Assembly (NCBI GenBank): GCA_013791905.1
Contig: VMSX01000006.1
Span: forward strand, 62,001-126,000
Origin: Rhodocyclaceae bacterium
GTDB taxonomy: Bacteria; Pseudomonadota; Gammaproteobacteria; Burkholderiales; Rhodocyclaceae
Length of the DNA: 64,000 bases
Direction of reading: 5' to 3'
The position numbers and the translations under genes are program-made. Shown here piece by piece: positions 8,958 through 17,229 of the stretch (positions within the stretch are counted from its first letter, which is position 1; every line of letters begins with the position of its first letter). The notes below the pieces were generated by a model. That model was given only the letters and a program-made list of their open reading frames with translations. It did not search any database and was not told the DNA's origin.

Positions 8958-9326
8958 ATGTCGTCGATAATTACCACCCAATCGCGAAGCACACTGACAG
9001 GCTTGCTCATTTGGATGATGCTGGCAATGTTGAGCACGGGAGTCAGTTACGCAGCCGATAACCCCGACCATGAGCGTGCCCGCCAAGCCGTCGAGGCGGG
9101 GGACGTGCTGCCCTTGCGCACGATTCTTGATCGGGTCGAACGCGAGTATCCCGGCCAGGTCATGGAGGTTGAACTCGACCGTGAAAAGGGTGAGTGGGTT
9201 TATGAAATCAAGCTATTGCGCAAGGGAGGCGCCTTGATGAAGCTGAAGATTCACGCTCGAGACGGCACAATCCTCGGTTTCAAGGAAAAGAATGACAAGC
9301 CGTATCGCCAAGGAGAGCCTCGCTGA
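8958..9326 (+). CDS. Secreted PepSY-domain protein of the two-component operon
   Basis: About 122 residues from the ATG at 8958; a GTG at 8946 in the same frame is possible. A signal peptide or anchor (LTGLLIWMMLAMLSTGVSYAA) is followed by one PepSY domain (VLPLRTILDRVEREYPGQVMEVEL ... KLKIHARDGTILGFKEK). Its stop overlaps the response regulator start (TGATG). Such proteins often accompany PhoP/PhoQ-like systems and may modulate the sensor in the periplasm; that is inference. Confidence 0.85.
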   Translation: MSSIITTQSRSTLTGLLIWMMLAMLSTGVSYAADNPDHERARQAVEAGDVLPLRTILDRVEREYPGQVMEVELDREKGEWVYEIKLLRKGGALMKLKIHARDGTILGFKEKNDKPYRQGEPR

Positions 9327-9988
9327 TGCGCATTCTGGTGGTCGAAGATGAGCTGACTTTGGCAGCGCAACTTGCTGAAGGCATCAAGTCGGTCGGCTAT
9401 GTCGTGGATGTCGCACACAACGGAGTCGATGGCCACTTCATGGGGGAGACAGAACCTTACGACGCCGTCGTGCTCGACATTGGTCTGCCGCAGATGGATG
9501 GCATCACGGTTCTCAAGAAATGGCGTGCAGCAGGTCGTACCTTGCCGGTGTTGATCTTGACGGCACGCGACACCTGGCGAGAGAAAGTGGCCGGCATCGA
9601 TGCCGGTGCAGACGACTACCTGACCAAGCCCTTTCACATGGAAGAACTGCTGGCCAGGCTCCGGGCCCTTATTCGCCGTGCCGGTGGTCATGCCAGTACC
9701 GAGTTGGTTTGTGGTCCACTGACACTGGATACCCGCAGTAGCCGTGTCAGTGTGGATGGAACTGCCTTGACGCTGACGAGCCATGAATACCGGGTGCTCG
9801 CCTACCTGATGCATCATCCGGGTGAAATCGTCTCCCGAGCGGAACTGAGCGAGCATATTTACGCTCAGGATTTCGATCGCGACTCGAATACGGTCGAGGT
9901 ATTCATCGCGCGCTTGCGCAAGAAATTGCCGCCAGGTCTGATCGAAACCGTGCGCGGATTGGGCTACCGACTCAACAAAGCGCAATGA
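9326..9988 (+). CDS. OmpR/PhoB-family response regulator
   Basis: 220 residues. An N-terminal receiver domain has the acidic pair (VVEDE), the phospho-acceptor Asp in VLDIGLPQMDG, the Thr in LILTARD and the Lys in DDYLTKPFH. A C-terminal winged helix follows (LTSHEYRVLAYLMHHPGEIVSRAEL ... VRGLGYRL). It is closest in form to QseB/PhoP regulators. It overlaps the kinase gene as ATGA. The 11-base-spaced repeats at 8874-8912 are its likely target. Confidence 0.95.
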   Translation: MRILVVEDELTLAAQLAEGIKSVGYVVDVAHNGVDGHFMGETEPYDAVVLDIGLPQMDGITVLKKWRAAGRTLPVLILTARDTWREKVAGIDAGADDYLTKPFHMEELLARLRALIRRAGGHASTELVCGPLTLDTRSSRVSVDGTALTLTSHEYRVLAYLMHHPGEIVSRAELSEHIYAQDFDRDSNTVEVFIARLRKKLPPGLIETVRGLGYRLNKAQ

Positions 9989-11361
9989 ACTTTGCTCTCT
10001 TGCGTAACTCCCTGCGTATGCGTCTCTTGGCGGGGACGCTTATCTGGATCGCCATTTCGATTCTGGTTGCAGGATGGGGGCTTGGCCAACTCTTCCATCA
10101 GCATGTCGAAGCCCAGTTCGATGCGGAACTTAAAAATCATCTGGATCAACTCACGGCCCAACTGATTCTCGATGAGCAGAATCAGGCCCAAGTTCGATTA
10201 CTTCCGAGTGACCCGCGCCTCAACAAACCCCTGTCCGGCCTGTATTGGCAGATCGATCGCATTGCCGCTGCGGGTGAGCATCCCGTCAAGGCTGTGTTGC
10301 GCTCTCGCTCACTGTGGGATGAGACGCTGGCCGTGCCGGCCGATGCCCCGGCGGACGGAGAAATTCATCAGCATCGGATTGACGGCCCCCAGGGGGTTTC
10401 GCTAAGAGTGGTGGAACGTACCGTCACCATTGACACGCATTCCCTGAGGTTGATGGTTGCGGCCAATGAAAGTCTGATGACAGGGCCTATCGCAGACTTC
10501 AAAGGCCATCTTTGGTTGGCATTGGGCATACTGGGAATGGGATTGACGTTCGCTGCCTCAATGCAAGTATTCGTTGGGCTTTCCCCTCTGCGCAGCATGC
10601 AGGATGCCCTAGGGCGTGTCCGGCACGGAGATGCTCGAAATATGGAAGGCACCTTCCCGAACGAGATCATGCCGCTGGTGAATGAGTTCAACACGGTGCT
10701 GGCGCAAAACGCCGAAGTGGTCGAGCGTGCCCGAACGCAAGCCGGCAATCTGGCTCATGCGCTTAAAACACCACTGAGCGTTCTCGCCAATGCCGCCAAT
10801 GCTCCCGAGAAACGAGATGACGACTTGGCACGTCTGGTCGCATCGCAAGTCGATACCGTGCGCAAACAGGTCGATTACCACCTGAGTCGGGCACAAGCTG
10901 CCGCATCTGTACAGGTTCCGGGCATACGCACCGCCGTTGAACCAGTCATCCGGGGACTGGTACGGGTCATGCAGCGGGTGCATGCAGAACGCCAGATCGA
11001 ATTTGTATTGCTTCCTGATCAAGCCAATCTGGCATTCCGTGGTGAAGAACAGGATTTACAGGAAATGCTGGGAAATCTGATCGATAACGCCTCGAAGTGG
11101 GCCAGATCACGGATCGAGATTCAAGTCTCGGACGAGTCTGGCAAACTCCGGGTGCGCATCGATGATGACGGCAAGGGCATCGCCGAGACCGAACGCGGTC
11201 ATGTACTCAAACGAGGGGTTCGCGCAGACGAGCAGGTTCCCGGTACGGGACTAGGGCTTGCCATAACCGCCGACCTTGCGCGAATGTACGGTGGAGATTT
11301 GCTGTTGGCCAAATCCCCATTGGGCGGACTTCAAGCATCGTTGATCCTGCCGGCAGTTTGA
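9985..11361 (+). CDS. Sensor histidine kinase (PhoQ/QseC-like)
   Basis: 458 residues. TM1 is near 15-34, a periplasmic sensor domain of about 140 residues follows, TM2 is near 172-194 (LWLALGILGMGLTFAASMQVFVG), then HAMP-like linker and phospho-acceptor helix with LAHALKTPLSVL. The catalytic ATPase has an N box (NLIDNASKWA), G1 box (DDDGKGI) and G2 box (GTGLGLAI). It pairs with the regulator it overlaps. The stimulus is unknown; the neighbouring PepSY and redox genes suggest envelope redox state or metal. Confidence 0.95.
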   Translation: MNFALLRNSLRMRLLAGTLIWIAISILVAGWGLGQLFHQHVEAQFDAELKNHLDQLTAQLILDEQNQAQVRLLPSDPRLNKPLSGLYWQIDRIAAAGEHPVKAVLRSRSLWDETLAVPADAPADGEIHQHRIDGPQGVSLRVVERTVTIDTHSLRLMVAANESLMTGPIADFKGHLWLALGILGMGLTFAASMQVFVGLSPLRSMQDALGRVRHGDARNMEGTFPNEIMPLVNEFNTVLAQNAEVVERARTQAGNLAHALKTPLSVLANAANAPEKRDDDLARLVASQVDTVRKQVDYHLSRAQAAASVQVPGIRTAVEPVIRGLVRVMQRVHAERQIEFVLLPDQANLAFRGEEQDLQEMLGNLIDNASKWARSRIEIQVSDESGKLRVRIDDDGKGIAETERGHVLKRGVRADEQVPGTGLGLAITADLARMYGGDLLLAKSPLGGLQASLILPAV

Positions 11362-11908
11362 TTCCTTCACCATGGCACTTGTCGGACCAAGGATGCGGTT
11401 CCTTGCCTGTAGAGCATGACAACCGCAAAGGGTGACAGAGTTCGAGGTTCGCGTTAGTCAGCGGAGAACCAACGGTCAACGTGACCTTAGGCTGAACGGC
11501 AGGTAACCGGAACATTGCCGCCCGATACAGCCCATTAGTCCAACGGCGGGATTGGCCGATTAGCACGTCTTGGGTATCCGGCAGGTTTCAGAGTGGAGCA
11601 GTCCCCTGAATGTCTATTGCTCAGATCGAGTGACGGTTATCACGTGACCGTCTGCACTCATTCACCTATGCAGTAGACCAACAGTCAAACCTCAATCTGG
11701 CCCAATGCTTGGATCCGTTGCTACGATTGGCATTTCTGGCAATAGACCGCATGTCGCGTTCATGATAATCCCCATTATCAAGAACGCCATTTTTCGGCGA
11801 TAAATCCACCGATGAAACATCGACCTGCCAATGGCTACGATATATCAATCACTTACGCCTCTAGGCGATGGTACATTCAAGCTCTATAAATGTTGATGGA
11901 GCATGATG
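11362..11908. other. Non-coding stretch between kinase gene and HTH gene
   Basis: No convincing gene. It holds an 18-base palindrome TGATAAT-CCCC-ATTATCA at 11763-11780, whose half-sites recall Fur boxes although the 4-base spacer does not fit the classic 19-base Fur site. A promoter-like TATAAA at 11885-11890 and a TGGAG ribosome site precede the HTH gene. Confidence 0.4.
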
Positions 11909-12298
11909 ATGCTTGAGTTTCTGAGTATCGACGACATCGCACGGTTATGCAGCCTTACCCGCGAACAAGCGGAAAATCTGGTTTATAGCGGCGAACTTCA
12001 GGTCATCGAAGTGATGCCAGGCGAGAGGCGCGTACTTGCCAGCAGCCTCGTCGATTACCTTAATCGACAAGCGATGAAGAGTAGGGCAGGGGGTGTCATG
12101 TCGGACGATGATCTGACCGTGGCGCTGGCCAAGGCGATTGAGGATGACGAGGTTTTACGATGCCAACTGGCAAGCATGAGCCCCGGGTCAGGAACATTCG
12201 CGGAGATGCTCAAAAATGCCGCAACCTCAACCTCCCATGCATGCGACTCGAGTGCAGACAATGTGATTCCCTTCCCCAGCAGCGCCACTCGTCACTAA
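11909..12298 (+). CDS. Small helix-turn-helix (MerR/excisionase-like) protein
   Basis: About 129 residues. Three ATG codons lie in a row (11903, 11906, 11909); 11909 has the best distance to TGGAG. The N terminus is an excisionase-type wing helix: LSIDDIARLCSLTREQAENLVYSGELQVIEVMPGERRVLASSLVDYL (reads about residues 4-50). The rest is low complexity, ending PFPSSATRH. Its place next to the convergent integrase gene suggests a recombination directionality factor or plasmid regulator. Function is inference. Confidence 0.6.
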   Translation: MLEFLSIDDIARLCSLTREQAENLVYSGELQVIEVMPGERRVLASSLVDYLNRQAMKSRAGGVMSDDDLTVALAKAIEDDEVLRCQLASMSPGSGTFAEMLKNAATSTSHACDSSADNVIPFPSSATRH

Positions 12299-12370
12299 GT
12301 TACCTGCAAGTCATCTGGAGGTGCATTTAGCTTTCATGGGGCCGCGACCGTTTGTGCCAGGTACCGTAGA

Positions 12371-12444
12371 AGTGCCCAGAAAGTCTCCTGCGGGTTGTAT
12401 CAAACCCTGTAGATAAATTGAGTGCTCTGAAAGTCTCCTGTGAG
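12371..12444 (+). repeat. Two direct repeats, exactly 50 bases apart
   Basis: Copies start at 12371 and 12421 and share the core AGTGCYCWGAAAGTCTCCTG, with 20 of 24 bases alike. Related TGAAAGT-CTYCWG sequences occur on the minus strand upstream of parM (15.90-15.98 kb), and GAGCTACCA occurs in both places (12442 and about 15946). The repeats therefore flank the parM-stbB-integrase operon. They could be partition or recombination sites. The rest of 12299-12732 shows only an inverted pair AGGTGCATTT (about 12319) / AAATGCACCT (about 12513). Confidence 0.55.
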
Positions 12445-12732
12445 CTACCAAGGGGGAATGCAAGGCCTGATCGGCGGCTGTTGCTGATCACAAAGTGCTC
12501 TGGCAGTATTTCAAATGCACCTTGTTATTGGCCAAGGGGACAGTAACCCCGCCTGGCCCGCAACTTCTGGACTCTCGCAAACTCGCGCCTGGCTGACTCC
12601 TCGTCACGGAAGATCTGCCTTTTGATTCCTCCCCGCCTGTTCTGTAGCCCATACCATTGCCTGAACAATACGAAATCGCCAAACAGATCCTGCTCCAGGA
12701 TCAAGAGGTATCCTCGGCTTGCAGTGCGGAGC

Positions 12733-14634
12733 TCAACTCGCATGACTGCCCTCCAGTTCAGTCAGCTCTTGCCATAGGCGTTCTTCGTCAGACTCGGTAT
12801 AGATGCTGGTGGTTGCCAGGCTGGCATGGCCAAGTAGTTTCTGAATTAGATTCGGCGGCATGCCGGCGGTCCCAAGGTGACTTCCTCGTGTGTGCCGTAG
12901 CCAATGCACCGATGCACGATCGAAATCCTTTGCCTCTTGGGTGTGCCCGTCTCTACGCAATGCGTCAGCGGCAGACTGGAACAACGTTCGCAGCGTCTTG
13001 TACAGGCTGCTTGGTGTTACAGCATCGATTCCATTCAGATTGGCGATCAGGGGTATCTCGGGCGGATTGTCCTGAGGATCGTGGTTCAGCCCACGTTGGC
13101 TGAGGTATAGACGTAGAGCGGATAGGACACTGTCAGGGAAAGGAACAGCGCGCCACTTGCCGCCCTTGCCACGCACCTTGAGCATCCATCGTGCCCGGAT
13201 GGAATTTCTGACTGACATGGTGTAGAGCCTGCCAATCATGGCATCGACCAGTTCGGATAGCCGAAGGCCAGTGGCGTAGGCGAACGGCAACACAAAGCGC
13301 AGCCGTCGCGCATGTGGATCGTCAGGCTTTGTTGCTAGATGATCGTTCAGGTATTGCCACTGCGCCTCAGAAAATACTCTGGTCAGTTCCAAGTCTTCTG
13401 GCGCATCGGTTTGAGAGGCCGGCTTTTTCCCAACTACGTCCCACGGGTTGAAGGCGAAGTATTGGACCCGGACGAGCCATTCAAATAAGCTCGATACTAT
13501 TGTCAGCGTGTGGCGCACACTTGACGATGAAAGTGCCCCATCGAACGGCTTCCAGTTCGGACTGAAGCGCGGGGTGTTCCGCTTTCCTATCCAACTTTCC
13601 TGAGGAATTCTGTATGGCCATTGAGATGGAGCGGTACGGCCAAGCATCGATAGCCAGTCCCGGTAAGCGGTGCAGTCATCAACCTCCATATCAGCGAGTG
13701 CTTTCTGTCTTTCGATGACAGCCCATAGCAGGAGGCGTTCTGCTTCCTTACGGTAGGCACGCTCTGTGTTTGGGCTCCCGGCCTTCGTTGTCAGCCAGGA
13801 TTGAATGGCATGGTGATCATTGATCGCATCAATTCGTGGTCGTCCAGGAAAGCGATTGGACCCTGATTCTCCTGCGAGAGACGCGGGAACCTCCAGTGCC
13901 TCGATCGGCACAATGGCGGTTACACGATCTCTTTTCTGGATCAGGCTGGGTGTCGACTGGGTACGTACCGGTGCCAATGCGTGACCAGGCAGTGGCCCAA
14001 GCGTTTGCTCGTAGCCCCGCAGCCAAGCAACGATTCTGGCCGCGCCTTTTTCGCCGAGTTTGGGTACGGTCAGCCACCAGCGATATCCGCGCTCCCTGAT
14101 GCGCTCGTGCATCGCGCCAATGGTGGAAATGCCAGCCAGAATTAATCTGTCGGCGACAGGTTTGTCGAACCATGCAGAAACCAAATCATCCGGAACAGGT
14201 TCCGTGGCGAGCAGTTGCTCTATCCAGACCAAAGCCCCTAGTTGCTGCTCAAGGAGGCGGCGTCGCTGACCAACCTTCTTGTCTGCCGCTTGGGGGAAAG
14301 TTTGCAGATAAAGCTGGATCAGCTCGTTCTCGCGATAGAACCCTTCGGGATCATGCTCAACGCGAAACTCATCCAGCGCCGGATAGTCTTTCTGACAATC
14401 ACGCTGTTCGCCGGCAATATGCAGTTTCAGAAGCCGAGCCTCGCCCCAGCGACCATGCCGTAAAGCGGCCTGGCTAAGTGTGTCGCGCAGCCATGTAAGC
14501 GTTGCCTTGGCCAGCCGAAGATCCAGACCTGTTTCAAGGTAGAGGTCGGCCAGAGATTTAATATCCAACCCCTGCACCCATCCGCGATAGAACGCGAGAT
14601 GATGCCGACCGACCTTGCGCTCAACCAAAGGCAT
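12733..14634 (-). CDS. Tyrosine recombinase/integrase, large form with extra N-terminal domain
   Basis: About 633 residues from the ATG at 14634; a TTG at 14667 overlaps the preceding gene. The N-terminal about 230 residues look like the DUF3701-type extension of large phage/plasmid integrases. A SAM-like core-binding domain follows (AIQSWLTTKAGSPNTERAYRKEAERLLLW), then the catalytic domain with Arg in ATGLRLSELVD, Lys in RGKGGKWRAVP, the HxxR box in HWLRHTRGSHL, His in LLGHASLATT and Tyr in SIYTES. All catalytic residues are present, so it should be active. It is the third gene of the parM operon, suggesting plasmid dimer resolution or cassette capture; no att site is certain. Confidence 0.9.
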   Translation of the reverse strand: MPLVERKVGRHHLAFYRGWVQGLDIKSLADLYLETGLDLRLAKATLTWLRDTLSQAALRHGRWGEARLLKLHIAGEQRDCQKDYPALDEFRVEHDPEGFYRENELIQLYLQTFPQAADKKVGQRRRLLEQQLGALVWIEQLLATEPVPDDLVSAWFDKPVADRLILAGISTIGAMHERIRERGYRWWLTVPKLGEKGAARIVAWLRGYEQTLGPLPGHALAPVRTQSTPSLIQKRDRVTAIVPIEALEVPASLAGESGSNRFPGRPRIDAINDHHAIQSWLTTKAGSPNTERAYRKEAERLLLWAVIERQKALADMEVDDCTAYRDWLSMLGRTAPSQWPYRIPQESWIGKRNTPRFSPNWKPFDGALSSSSVRHTLTIVSSLFEWLVRVQYFAFNPWDVVGKKPASQTDAPEDLELTRVFSEAQWQYLNDHLATKPDDPHARRLRFVLPFAYATGLRLSELVDAMIGRLYTMSVRNSIRARWMLKVRGKGGKWRAVPFPDSVLSALRLYLSQRGLNHDPQDNPPEIPLIANLNGIDAVTPSSLYKTLRTLFQSAADALRRDGHTQEAKDFDRASVHWLRHTRGSHLGTAGMPPNLIQKLLGHASLATTSIYTESDEERLWQELTELEGSHAS

Positions 14635-14650
14635 GTTCTGTTGTCTCAGG

Positions 14651-14911
14651 TTAGACGCCGTCAGCAAGCGACCTTGCGAAGCTTACCGCCCGAGCGGAGC
14701 CAGACGGCGCAGCTTTATCCTGTACAGGATGCTCACTGCCAGAGGCAATTACTCTGGTCTGCACCCCGGTGCCAGATACGGCGGTCAAGCCAATGGCGGA
14801 AAGGGTACGTACTCGTTCAGCCCGAAGCCGTGATGGGACGGCTTTCAATGCTTTGTATAGCTCCGGGCAGGCCTCTTCCGTGACGGTCATGATGACTCGA
14901 AAACCGGTCAC
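14651..14911 (-). CDS. StbB/ParR-like small partition protein
   Basis: 86 residues, GTG start overlapping the parM stop as GTGA. The first 45 residues (FRVIMTVTEEACPELYKAL ... RVRTLSAIGL) have a strand-helix-helix pattern like a ribbon-helix-helix DNA-binding domain; the tail is Ser/Ala-rich and probably disordered. In ParM systems the second gene encodes the adaptor that binds centromere repeats and the filament. Size and position fit. Sequence alone does not prove it. Confidence 0.6.
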   Translation of the reverse strand: MTGFRVIMTVTEEACPELYKALKAVPSRLRAERVRTLSAIGLTAVSGTGVQTRVIASGSEHPVQDKAAPSGSARAVSFARSLADGV

Positions 14912-15882
14912 AAGGTGTTCCCCATCAGCCAGAAGCCACGTGCATTCGAATACACCGCATCCTTGGGTGTGACTACCCTCAATTTATCGAATGTGCTCTG
15001 TACGGCATCGCGGAAGAAGGTTGCTCCTCCGCCAACGAGTACCACCAGGTCGGGCATCCTGCTCTCGATGCGCAGCGACTTCTGGATAGCCTCCAGCACC
15101 ACCGGGCCAACGGTCTGGGCAGCCTGTTCAATGTATGGCGCCAGGTCAACGCGTTGTCCGAGTACCAATACCGTCGATTTTCCTGAACGTATGGCATTCT
15201 CAAGCGTCTCGGTGTTCACTGCGGATCCGTGATCCTTGGCGATCAGACGAGATGCCTCCTCCAGGACAACCGATGAGGCATTGAGGCTGGTGCCTGACGA
15301 CTGCCGATGCAGATCCTTGTGCGCAATGACCACCCAGTCGACTGAGAAGAAGCCGGGATCGATAACCAGGACTCGGGCATCCTCGATGTCTGCATCCTCC
15401 TGGGCGATGTAGTCGAGAAGCCCCCCGATGGGTTGCGGGACCACCTTTACGTTTTCAACGGTGATTGCTCGCTTGGGGGTGACCTGATGGGTTCCTTGCA
15501 TTTGCTCAATCAAAACCTTCTTCCGGTTCTCGTCGAGGTACTGTGAGACAGGAAGGCCGGTAACAAGGGTGTCGATCCTGTCCATTTCAGACAGAAGCAA
15601 TCCAGCGTGAAACAGGGCCTTGTAGGAATGACTGGATGAGTAATCGGCATGCAGCGAGCGCGTCCACATTTCCGCTCGGTCGGGCGATACACCAGCAACA
15701 AACTCCTCGTCGCCAACAAGGACGTGAAGAAAATCGGCCTGAACCTTTCCGTCGAAACGATTTCCGAATCTGTCGGCCGGAGCTGCGCCTGCCGGGCGAA
15801 GAATTGTTTTCGGTTTCTCGCCGCTCTTGCTGAAAGCGAGCTTGAGATTGGAGTAGCCGATATCGATGCCAAGGATGTTCAA
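14908..15882 (-). CDS. parM: ParM/StbA-family actin-like plasmid segregation ATPase
   Basis: 324 residues, TTG start with a GGAGGT ribosome site five bases away. Actin-fold motifs: phosphate-1 LGIDIGYSNLKLAF (3-16), phosphate-2 VLVIDPGFFSVDW (171-183) and adenosine motif DLVVLVGGGATFF (280-292). These proteins form ATP-driven filaments that push plasmid copies apart. It leads the leftward operon with the small StbB-like gene and integrase. The repeat-rich DNA just upstream is the probable centromere. Confidence 0.9.
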   Translation of the reverse strand: MNILGIDIGYSNLKLAFSKSGEKPKTILRPAGAAPADRFGNRFDGKVQADFLHVLVGDEEFVAGVSPDRAEMWTRSLHADYSSSHSYKALFHAGLLLSEMDRIDTLVTGLPVSQYLDENRKKVLIEQMQGTHQVTPKRAITVENVKVVPQPIGGLLDYIAQEDADIEDARVLVIDPGFFSVDWVVIAHKDLHRQSSGTSLNASSVVLEEASRLIAKDHGSAVNTETLENAIRSGKSTVLVLGQRVDLAPYIEQAAQTVGPVVLEAIQKSLRIESRMPDLVVLVGGGATFFRDAVQSTFDKLRVVTPKDAVYSNARGFWLMGNTL

Positions 15883-15889
15883 GATGACC

Positions 15890-16050
15890 TCCAGAGAACT
15901 TTGAGAGAACTGCGATTCGTATTTCCTGCGAGGCGAACTTTCAGGGAGCTACCAGTGCACTCCTGGAAGACTTTCAAGCTTTGCCATGCAAGTTGTCCCT
16001 GCCAGATGACTGCCAGCGGACTGCTAGACAACTTAGCAGTGGCATGTCTC
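15890..16050. repeat. Repeat-rich region upstream of parM, candidate centromere and promoter
   Basis: Three ACTTT(G/C)A(G/A) elements lie at about 15898, 15937 and 15970. An inverted pair AAGTTGTC (15990-15997) / GACAACTT (16027-16034) contains a hairpin CTGCTA (16021-16026) / TAGCAG (16034-16039). The ACTTTCAG elements are minus-strand relatives of the 12.4 kb direct repeats. In ParM systems the centromere lies just upstream of parM and doubles as the autoregulated promoter, which fits. Confidence 0.5.
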
Positions 16051-16061
16051 AAAACTGAGGT

Positions 16062-16120
16062 GAAAAGCATCCAAAGTTGATGCTTTTCGAATCGGATTCA
16101 GGCAATCGCTTTGCTAGGCT
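16062..16120 (+). promoter_or_regulatory. Repeated promoter module, copy A
   Basis: Inverted repeat GAAAAGCAT (16062-16070) / ATGCTTTTC (16080-16088) with a 9-base spacer, then CGGATT (16093-16098) as poor -35, 16 bases, and TAGGCT (16115-16120) with a TGC extension as -10. The same layout occurs at 31776, 33082 and 48290. Unlike the other copies no start codon follows at once; transcription would run into the palindrome cluster and toward the gene at 16529. Confidence 0.6.
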
Positions 16121-16306
16121 GATCGATCGTTACTTAAGTCAGGCAGTACGGCTGAACGCAATCGAATAGGTGGAATGGCTTGTGACACATGGTCAATTCA
16201 GCATCAGGAAAGGGTAGGGCGGTGCCAATACATTCTTCGTCAATGTGGGGGAACTCGAGAACCTTTATCGCACTTCATGCATTGACTGGTTTGGGCAGAA
16301 AAAGCG

Positions 16307-16485
16307 GTGCTTCTATAGAAGCGATTCGCCATTACTTCGCTTCTATAGAAGCACCAATCCTTTCATCGAATGAGTCCGGCAACCTTTCCAATAAACCCAA
16401 ACACGTCTCTTCTATAGAAGCGATCGGGTACCGGATTGCTTCTATAGAAGCGAAGGAAATTCATCACGCAATATTTCATAGAAGC
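16307..16485. repeat. Cluster of palindromes GCTTCTATAGAAGC
   Basis: Perfect 14-base palindromes lie at 16309-16322, 16339-16352 and 16438-16451, a one-mismatch copy at 16408-16421 and a degenerate half copy at 16474-16485. Centres of the first two and of the third and fourth are each 30 bases apart. The first two also form a larger inverted repeat GGTGCTTCTATAGAAGCGA / its complement (16307-16325, 16338-16356). This is a binding array for a dimeric protein: an operator, centromere or part of oriT. It lies 45 bases before the gene at 16529. Confidence 0.75.
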
Positions 16486-16528
16486 AATTCGTGGTCGGAT
16501 TGCTTAGAAGTAATAGGAGCTCGGCAGC

Positions 16529-17005
16529 ATGGAAAAACAAGACCCGTACATGGCGGCAAGAGATGCATTGGAAGACCGCATGGAGGCCCTGCATGACCGG
16601 GCGTACGAAATCGTTATGAAGCATTGGGAGGCTGTCAGGTCCTACGAGCGCCAATCTCCTGGATGGGAAAACAGGAGCACCCTGCAACTGCGGTGTGACA
16701 AGAAGGGCAACTCGATCAGGATTGATTGGTGTGGGTTGAAGTGGTACGGGTCGAAGAAGCTGGACAACAGGAAGATGATTAGGATCACTATAACCAAGCC
16801 CCCTGGCAGCCACGGCTACCACCTGCCGAAGCTCTACGCGCATGCAAAGGAATGGGAGAAGCCGCTTATCAAGGTCACCGAGGAAAAGCTGGGTGCGATT
16901 CGGCGCGAAGCCAGTCATGTGATCAAGGCCATCATTGCCGTCCGTTACGCTGCCAAGGTGGCTTCAAGCGATGCCGCCAGTCTGTTGAAGGAGGGGGCAG
17001 ACTGA
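16529..17005 (+). CDS. Hypothetical plasmid protein, possible MobI-like transfer factor
   Basis: 158 residues with an AGGAG ribosome site upstream. N-terminal helix rich in acidic and basic residues (LEDRMEALHDRAYEIVMKHW), then a strand-rich middle (RCDKKGNSIRIDWCGLKWYG) and a C-terminal helical part (YAHAKEWEKPLIKVTEEKLGAIRREASHVIKA). The size, the WE...E..L..IRREA pattern and the repeat array just upstream recall MobI of IncC/SXT elements, an auxiliary protein needed at oriT. I cannot confirm this without a profile search. It leads a run of tightly overlapping genes. Confidence 0.45.
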   Translation: MEKQDPYMAARDALEDRMEALHDRAYEIVMKHWEAVRSYERQSPGWENRSTLQLRCDKKGNSIRIDWCGLKWYGSKKLDNRKMIRITITKPPGSHGYHLPKLYAHAKEWEKPLIKVTEEKLGAIRREASHVIKAIIAVRYAAKVASSDAASLLKEGAD

Positions 17006-17229
17006 TGCCGCTGGAAAAGCCCAATTCTTACGACCATGCTCGATTGGCCGTAATGACCGATCCCTCCGTCAGGACGTGGGTCAAAAGCGCAGTAAAGGAC
17101 CTTGAAGCGCGAGATCCCATTGATGCCGCTGACGATGCCCACCTGGTGGCCAAGCTAATGGCGTTACGCAGTACTGAAGCGCTGAATCGATGGCGAAATG
17201 GTGTCGACTACGAAATGAGTACGAAATGA
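17005..17229 (+). CDS. Small hypothetical plasmid protein
   Basis: 74 residues. The ATG at 17005 overlaps the upstream stop (TGATG), which decides the start over a longer in-frame ORF. It is soluble and helical (MTDPSVRTWVKSAVKDLEARDPIDAADDAHLVAKLMALR), with no motif I recognise. It is translationally coupled to genes on both sides. Confidence 0.6.
   Translation: MPLEKPNSYDHARLAVMTDPSVRTWVKSAVKDLEARDPIDAADDAHLVAKLMALRSTEALNRWRNGVDYEMSTK

Noticed and set aside
11207-11566. Minus-strand ORF overlapping the end of the kinase gene
   Set aside because: Two fifths of it is antisense to the kinase and the rest has no signature.
16189-16596. A 135-codon ORF spanning the palindrome array
   Set aside because: It encodes repeated Ser-Ile-Glu-Ala only because the GCTTCTATAGAAGC repeats fall in frame; no ribosome site, no domain, and it runs into the next gene.
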